Under the pieces are notes generated by a model. The model was not told the DNA's origin. It ran no database searches and was given only the letters and a program-made list of their open reading frames with translations. Shown here piece after piece: positions 6,840 through 9,788 of a stretch of DNA of 9,788 nt (positions are counted from its first letter, which is position 1; each line of letters begins with the position of its first letter). This stretch comes from CAJQQY01 sp964352225. GTDB taxonomy: Bacteria; Bacteroidota; Bacteroidia; Chitinophagales; Saprospiraceae. The DNA is taken from positions 1 through 9,788 of the forward strand of contig CAYGRM010000256.1 in assembly GCA_964352225.1 (NCBI GenBank), given 5' to 3'. The position numbers and the translations under genes were made by a program.

Positions 6840-6848
6840 AATCGATAA
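6831..6848. promoter_or_regulatory. 6-bp inverted repeat upstream of the helical-protein gene
   Basis: TTATCG at 6831-6836 and CGATAA at 6843-6848 are complementary around GATAAT, giving an 18-base inverted repeat about 40 bases before the ATG at 6889. Size and place would suit a repressor site, but this is a short match and no regulator gene is adjacent. Confidence 0.25.
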
Positions 6849-6888
6849 CCACCACAGAAAAGATTGACTAAGAAAGAATACCAAATTA

Positions 6889-7620
6889 ATGGATAGAGAA
6901 ATAATTTTAAAAGAAGTAATCGAAGGATATCGAAAAACCATTAATCAAAGATATCAATATCAAAATATCAAGTCTAATTATGATATCCCTGATTCAATTG
7001 GGGAAGAGACGGTAAATCAAATTAGAAATTATTTCTTGGATTACGTCTATCCAGAATTTGAGCGCCGTCAAGAATTAAACGAAGCTTTCGAAAGTTTAGA
7101 TAATTATATCAAACATCCAGAAAAACTAATTAGAGTTTTTTTTGATTCTGCTAGACTTATTTTCAGTCAAGGAAGGCATCTTCCAAAAATGTTAAAATCT
7201 GGATTGAAAGCGATGAATACATTTAGAGCTGCTTCTAGATTTGAAACCAAATTAGTCGATGAAGCCATTAAAAGTAAGATTCCAGCACCTTATAATATTT
7301 CAGATATCAATAGCCTAATTAGCTTATTACCTCGCCAAGAAATACAGCATTTTATAGAAAGCGCTGAATCGTTATTTGAAGTTTTGCACAATAAAACTTT
7401 AGTTGATAATATTAAAAAAGCCATTCAGCAGCTCATCGAAATCATGAAAAAGAAAAAAGAAACTTACTCGCTAAATGAAATTAAAGGACTTGAAGTAGGA
7501 CTTGAAATGCTGACTCAAGGTCATTCACTTTTTTATCAATTATCTGAAGATGATCAGAAAAAATTTGTCCCAATGATTGTAAAAATAGAGCAAGATACAT
7601 TGGATGATATTTTCTCATAA
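6889..7620 (+). CDS. Conserved-looking all-helical protein of unknown function
   Basis: A 243-residue protein I do not recognise. The sequence is almost entirely amphipathic helix: residues 1-75 (IILKEVIEGYRKTINQRY, then VNQIRNYFLDYVYPEFERR), a central part around 80-125 rich in Arg/Phe (KLIRVFFDSARLIFSQGRHL), and a C-terminal helical bundle from about 140 to 243 that includes the basic run MKKKKET. No signal peptide, transmembrane helix, metal site or enzyme motif is visible. Codon choice and composition look like the neighbours, and the length is unbroken, so it is very likely a real gene. The GNAT gene begins 17 bases after its stop, which suggests cotranscription and perhaps translational coupling. 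The start at 6889 is preceded by an A-rich sequence without a well-placed Shine-Dalgarno site. Confidence 0.7.
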   Translation: MDREIILKEVIEGYRKTINQRYQYQNIKSNYDIPDSIGEETVNQIRNYFLDYVYPEFERRQELNEAFESLDNYIKHPEKLIRVFFDSARLIFSQGRHLPKMLKSGLKAMNTFRAASRFETKLVDEAIKSKIPAPYNISDINSLISLLPRQEIQHFIESAESLFEVLHNKTLVDNIKKAIQQLIEIMKKKKETYSLNEIKGLEVGLEMLTQGHSLFYQLSEDDQKKFVPMIVKIEQDTLDDIFS

Positions 7621-7637
7621 CATCACATTTACAAGTT

Positions 7638-8156
7638 TTGAATTCTTCGAACAATATCTCCCTCAGACGCGCTACCATCAATGATTTAGCAATCCTCTTG
7701 CATTGGGATCAACAACAACACGTTATCGATTCCGACCCTGATGATGATTGGGATTGGAAAAATGAACTTAAAAGATTTCCTGATTGGCGAGAACAATTAA
7801 TTGCTGAGATTGACGGAAAACCACTTGGATTTATTCAAATAATTGATCCGTATTTGGAAGAATCACATTACTGGGGAGAAGTCGGAAAAAACCTTCGAGC
7901 AATTGACATTTGGATTGGAGAGCAAGAGGATTTGGGGAAAGGCTATGGAACCGTAATGATGAATTTGGCTATCAACCGATGTTTTAAAGATCCAAAAGTT
8001 ACCGCTATTCTAATTGATCCCCTTGAGTCAAATACTCGTGCGATTCGTTTTTATAAAAGATTAGGATTCAAATTTTTAGAAAAAAGAATCTTTGGTGAAA
8101 GTCAATGTGAAGTATTAAAATTAGATCGGGAAGATTGGAAAATCAAAAAGAGGTAA
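7638..8156 (+). CDS. GNAT N-acetyltransferase, AAC(6')-like
   Basis: A 172-residue GNAT-fold enzyme that would transfer acetyl from acetyl-CoA to an amine. The N-terminus (SLRRATINDLAILLHWDQQQHV) and the segment EIDGKPLGFIQI are standard GNAT strands. The acetyl-CoA loop is EDLGKGYGT, within RAIDIWIGEQEDLGKGYG. It is followed by FKDPKVTAILIDP and ESNTRAIRFYKRLGF. The order RAID, G-x-G-x-GT, DP-x-VT and DP-x-x-SN-x-RAIR-x-Y is close to the AAC(6')-Ib type of aminoglycoside acetyltransferases. Resistance is not implied: many chromosomal relatives act on unknown amines. There is no in-frame ATG before the core motifs, so TTG at 7638 is the best start; it gives an N-terminus of normal length. The last codons and stop lie inside the terminator stem at 8146-8183. 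It is probably transcribed with the helical protein upstream. Confidence 0.85.
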   Translation: MNSSNNISLRRATINDLAILLHWDQQQHVIDSDPDDDWDWKNELKRFPDWREQLIAEIDGKPLGFIQIIDPYLEESHYWGEVGKNLRAIDIWIGEQEDLGKGYGTVMMNLAINRCFKDPKVTAILIDPLESNTRAIRFYKRLGFKFLEKRIFGESQCEVLKLDREDWKIKKR

Positions 8157-8183
8157 AAGAATTAATATTCCTTTACCTCTTTT
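8146..8183. terminator. Bidirectional terminator between convergent genes
   Basis: A 17-bp stem pairs 8146-8162 (AAAAGAGGTAAAAGAAT) with 8167-8183 (ATTCCTTTACCTCTTTT), with a single A-C mismatch and a TAAT tetraloop. The A-run on one side and T-run on the other allow termination in both directions. It lies between the GNAT gene on the plus strand and the M50B-like gene on the minus strand. The left arm covers the GNAT stop codon (8154-8156). Confidence 0.8.
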
Positions 8184-8202
8184 ACTTGAGCATTAAAAAA
8201 TA

Positions 8203-8913
8203 TCAAAATTTATTGTCATCTAAAATATTGTCTTTTTTTGTATTCCAATTGTTGACTTTTTTTGGAGAACTGCTAAAAATCATTCTCAGATTAAAGAAGC
8301 ACAGTAACAAAGCAATTCCCAACCATAAATACATCCACACTACTTTTGGCAATATAATCATATGCTCAGCATAAGCTTGCAAATCTGAGGAAGGGCCAAC
8401 ATTAAAATCCTGAATGATATAGAGAATACTCGCCAATCCTAAAAACATCAAAATTTCCCTATCCAATTTTGTATATCGAGAAATCAAAGATAGCGCTATC
8501 GCAAAAGCAATCAAAAAGCCTGTCGCAAACAATGAACTAAACCAATACACTCCAGTAAAAACCATCATAGCACATAAGATGGTAACCGTAGTTGCTGCCC
8601 ATCTTTCTTTTCGAGCTCCAATATAAAAAAGTAGATTTCCCAAAACGGCACTACCAATATACCCTCCCATCAAAATCACTCCACGCCAACCTCCTTGCGA
8701 CAAGGTCACTCCTGCCCCATTCGATTCGATATTAATATGCAATACCTTACCGCCAGTAATAATGGTCCCTAAGCCATGTCCAAGTTCGTGTAAAAAGGTG
8801 ACAAGTAGAGTAATCGGATATAAAATTTTAGCTCCAATTTCTCCTCCAAAATATTTGAGCCCTATGTAAAGCCCAGTTACCGCTATGAGTCGAAACAATA
8901 GTGAATTTTGCAT
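8203..8913 (-). CDS. M50B-like integral membrane metalloprotease
   Basis: A 236-residue membrane protein with about five or six hydrophobic segments (for example around residues 5-20, 30-50, 80-98, 107-140, 155-167 and 190-207). The zinc-binding motif HELGH is at residues 42-46 (His42, Glu43, His46) inside the second membrane segment, as in the M50 site-2 protease superfamily. GPSSDLQAYAE near the C-terminal part supplies Asp177, a plausible third zinc ligand for the M50B (DUF/peptidase M50B) type. Length and layout fit this family. Members are predicted to cut substrates within membranes, but most M50B proteins have no known substrate. The C-terminal tail (from about 212) is charged and cytoplasmic-looking. 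The ATG at 8911-8913 follows an A/T-rich leader. The tandem palindromes at 8989-9041 lie 76 bases upstream and could control it. Confidence 0.85.
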   Translation of the reverse strand: MQNSLLFRLIAVTGLYIGLKYFGGEIGAKILYPITLLVTFLHELGHGLGTIITGGKVLHINIESNGAGVTLSQGGWRGVILMGGYIGSAVLGNLLFYIGARKERWAATTVTILCAMMVFTGVYWFSSLFATGFLIAFAIALSLISRYTKLDREILMFLGLASILYIIQDFNVGPSSDLQAYAEHMIILPKVVWMYLWLGIALLLCFFNLRMIFSSSPKKVNNWNTKKDNILDDNKF

Positions 8914-8988
8914 AAAAGTAATTTTAGTTTAAAAAAAATAAGGTAGGAAAAATATGATTTGATCACTAAAAAATTCGACGAAAGCAGA

Positions 8989-9008
8989 ATTTACAGTTAA
9001 CTGTAAAT
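8989..9008. promoter_or_regulatory. Perfect 20-bp palindrome, copy 1 (GTTAAC centre)
   Basis: Positions 8989-9008 read the same on both strands (half-site ATTTACAGTT). The first 16 bases recur exactly at 9023-9038. It is located between the thioesterase stop and the start of the M50B-like gene, 76 bases upstream of the latter. It could be a dimeric repressor or activator site for the M50B-like gene. Alternatively, copies 1 and 2 pair as one 16-bp stem at the 3' end of the thioesterase mRNA. Confidence 0.6.
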
Positions 9009-9022
9009 GAAGAAAGATCTCG

Positions 9023-9041
9023 ATTTACAGTTAACTGTTAT
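9023..9041. promoter_or_regulatory. Second copy of the GTTAAC-centred palindrome
   Basis: ATTTACAGTTAACTGT at 9023-9038 is identical to 8989-9004, giving a centre-to-centre spacing of 34 bp (a little over three helical turns), so both copies would face almost the same side of the DNA. In this copy the perfect palindrome is 12 bp (ACAGTTAACTGT); the outer part is degenerate on one side. It ends a few bases from the thioesterase stop codon at 9047-9049. Confidence 0.6.
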
Positions 9042-9046
9042 CAAGT

Positions 9047-9565
9047 TTAGGTTTCTGCAAAAAGCAATTTTAACTCCTTAGCCTCCGATGGTTTTATTCG
9101 ACCACTAAGCACTAAACGTAATTCTCTTCTTCGAAATGCACTATCATATAATTGTTGTTCTTCGCGAGTAAGCGGATTGAGCTGAGGAACTTCTACTGGC
9201 TTTTTCTTTTCATCATCTAAGGCAACAAAAGTGAAATAAGCATGATTACATCTTCTATTTTCATGACCTTTGATATCTGCCGCAAATACTTCAACGTAGA
9301 CTTCAACCGAGGTATTAAATGCTCGAGTGACTGATGCTTCGAGCGTAATCACATCTCCCATCATAATTGGTTTTTGAAAAGAAACATGATCAACTGAGGC
9401 TGTAACTACGTGCGCTTCGCAATGTTTTCCTGCACAAATCGCTGCCACGACATCCATCCATCGCATCAAATTTCCGCCCATTAAATTGCCAATTGGATTG
9501 GTATCATTAGGCATAATCATTTCCGTCATTACTGTTTTGGATTCGCTAACTTTTTTTGATTTCAT
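9047..9565 (-). CDS. Acyl-CoA thioesterase, hotdog fold (YciA/BACH-like)
   Basis: A 172-residue cytoplasmic enzyme expected to hydrolyse acyl-CoA to free fatty acid and CoA. The signature is MPNDTNPIGNLMGGNLMRWMD (residues 18-38) followed by AAICAGKH, then VVTASVDHVSFQKPIMMGD, then strands and a VEVFA segment. This is the single-hotdog acyl-CoA thioesterase layout seen in YciA and in each half of BACH/ACOT7, where the Asn/Asp in the DTN-x-x-G-x-x-x-GG region takes part in catalysis. Proteins of this type assemble as dimers or hexamers. The C-terminal 40 residues (LTREEQQLYDSAFRRRELRL) are helical and charged, a little longer than in YciA. The ATG is preceded by a run of A residues with no Shine-Dalgarno site, and a Bacteroidota-type -7 element lies about 40 bases upstream. 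Confidence 0.9.
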   Translation of the reverse strand: MKSKKVSESKTVMTEMIMPNDTNPIGNLMGGNLMRWMDVVAAICAGKHCEAHVVTASVDHVSFQKPIMMGDVITLEASVTRAFNTSVEVYVEVFAADIKGHENRRCNHAYFTFVALDDEKKKPVEVPQLNPLTREEQQLYDSAFRRRELRLVLSGRIKPSEAKELKLLFAET

Positions 9566-9605
9566 TAATATTTTTTTTTTGCCGTAAGGCTAATTTAATT
9601 GTTTG

Positions 9606-9613
9606 CAAAAGTA
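9606..9613 (-). promoter_or_regulatory. Bacteroidota-type -7 promoter element for the thioesterase gene
   Basis: On the minus strand 9613-9606 reads TACTTTTG, an exact match to the TAnnTTTG -7 consensus of the Bacteroidota primary sigma factor. It lies 40 bases upstream of the thioesterase ATG. No clear TTTG -33 element is present at the usual distance, so the promoter may be weak or assisted. Confidence 0.5.
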
Positions 9614-9629
9614 ACGGTTTTGTTTATTT

Positions 9630-9651
9630 AAAGTTGTTAAAAGACAACTTT
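9630..9651. promoter_or_regulatory. Perfect 8-bp inverted repeat next to the thioesterase promoter
   Basis: AAAGTTGT at 9630-9637 and ACAACTTT at 9644-9651 are exact complements separated by TAAAAG. On the minus strand this lies about 16-37 bases upstream of the -7 element, overlapping the -33 region, a typical operator or activator position. As a hairpin it has no T-tract on either side. Confidence 0.45.
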
Positions 9652-9757
9652 CTTAGCTTTCAAACGATTTAGAAGTAGTAGATTTTATTATTAAAAAATC
9701 ATTCCTAATTTTAAACCATATATATACATTTAAGGTAACTATTCAGCAAGTTTTAAG

Positions 9758-9775
9758 ATTTGACTTTCGTCAAAT
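9758..9775 (-). repeat. 7-bp hairpin with GAAA tetraloop near the window edge
   Basis: ATTTGAC at 9758-9764 and GTCAAAT at 9769-9775 pair around four bases. Read on the minus strand the loop is GAAA closed by C-G, a stable GNRA tetraloop. It may be an RNA structure of a transcript entering from the right, but no gene is visible beside it. The rest of 9566-9788 outside the listed sites holds nothing I can identify. Confidence 0.35.
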
Positions 9776-9788
9776 AGAAATTGAACGC

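Noticed and set aside
8135..8374. A 79-codon plus-strand open frame overlapping the end of the GNAT gene
   Set aside because: It runs through the terminator and antisense to the M50B-like gene; its Leu/Phe-rich sequence is what antisense of a membrane-protein gene produces.
8989..9041. A TyrR-type box
   Set aside because: The TyrR box is TGTAAA-N6-TTTACA; here the half-sites are in the opposite order (TTTACA-N6-TGTAAA).

Overview
The window looks like ordinary chromosome from a low-GC member of the Bacteroidota, possibly the Saprospiraceae or a relative (this placement is inference). The grounds are: start codons preceded by A-rich tracts rather than Shine-Dalgarno sequences; one good match to the Bacteroidota -7 promoter element (TAnnTTTG) upstream of the thioesterase gene; a lipoprotein fused to a TlpA/ResA-type thioredoxin domain; a YdfG-type short-chain dehydrogenase; and an M50B-type membrane metalloprotease. 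I see no tRNA, rRNA, CRISPR array, insertion sequence or phage gene.

Left part (1-2220): the tail of a gene that starts outside the window, a small DUF2188 protein (298-639) followed by a terminator, a stand-alone TIR-like/deoxyribosyltransferase-like protein (834-1460), and a small protein with an SH3/CarD-like N-terminal barrel (1625-2161) followed by a very strong hairpin.

Middle (2227-6630): a secreted lipoprotein with a C-terminal thioredoxin domain (WCPNC), then a 999-residue protein that is the most unusual thing in the window. It joins an N-terminal TIR-like domain, a long acidic linker, a block of TPR repeats and a complete YdfG-like NAD(P)-dependent dehydrogenase in one uninterrupted reading frame. 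The two genes are 60 bp apart with no terminator seen between them and may be cotranscribed.

Right part (6889-9788): an unrecognised helical protein is followed 17 bp later by a GNAT acetyltransferase that resembles AAC(6')-type aminoglycoside acetyltransferases and seems to start at TTG. A bidirectional terminator separates this pair from two minus-strand genes, an M50B-like membrane protease and a hotdog acyl-CoA thioesterase. Between those two lie two copies of a GTTAAC-centred palindrome. Upstream of the thioesterase are a -7 element and an 8-bp inverted repeat.

The best candidate for something undescribed is the TIR-TPR-SDR fusion, which lies 2.2 kb downstream of a second, different TIR-superfamily gene. 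Nothing else marks a defence island, so linking the two functionally is speculation. Family calls rest on reading motifs by eye; no database search was possible.
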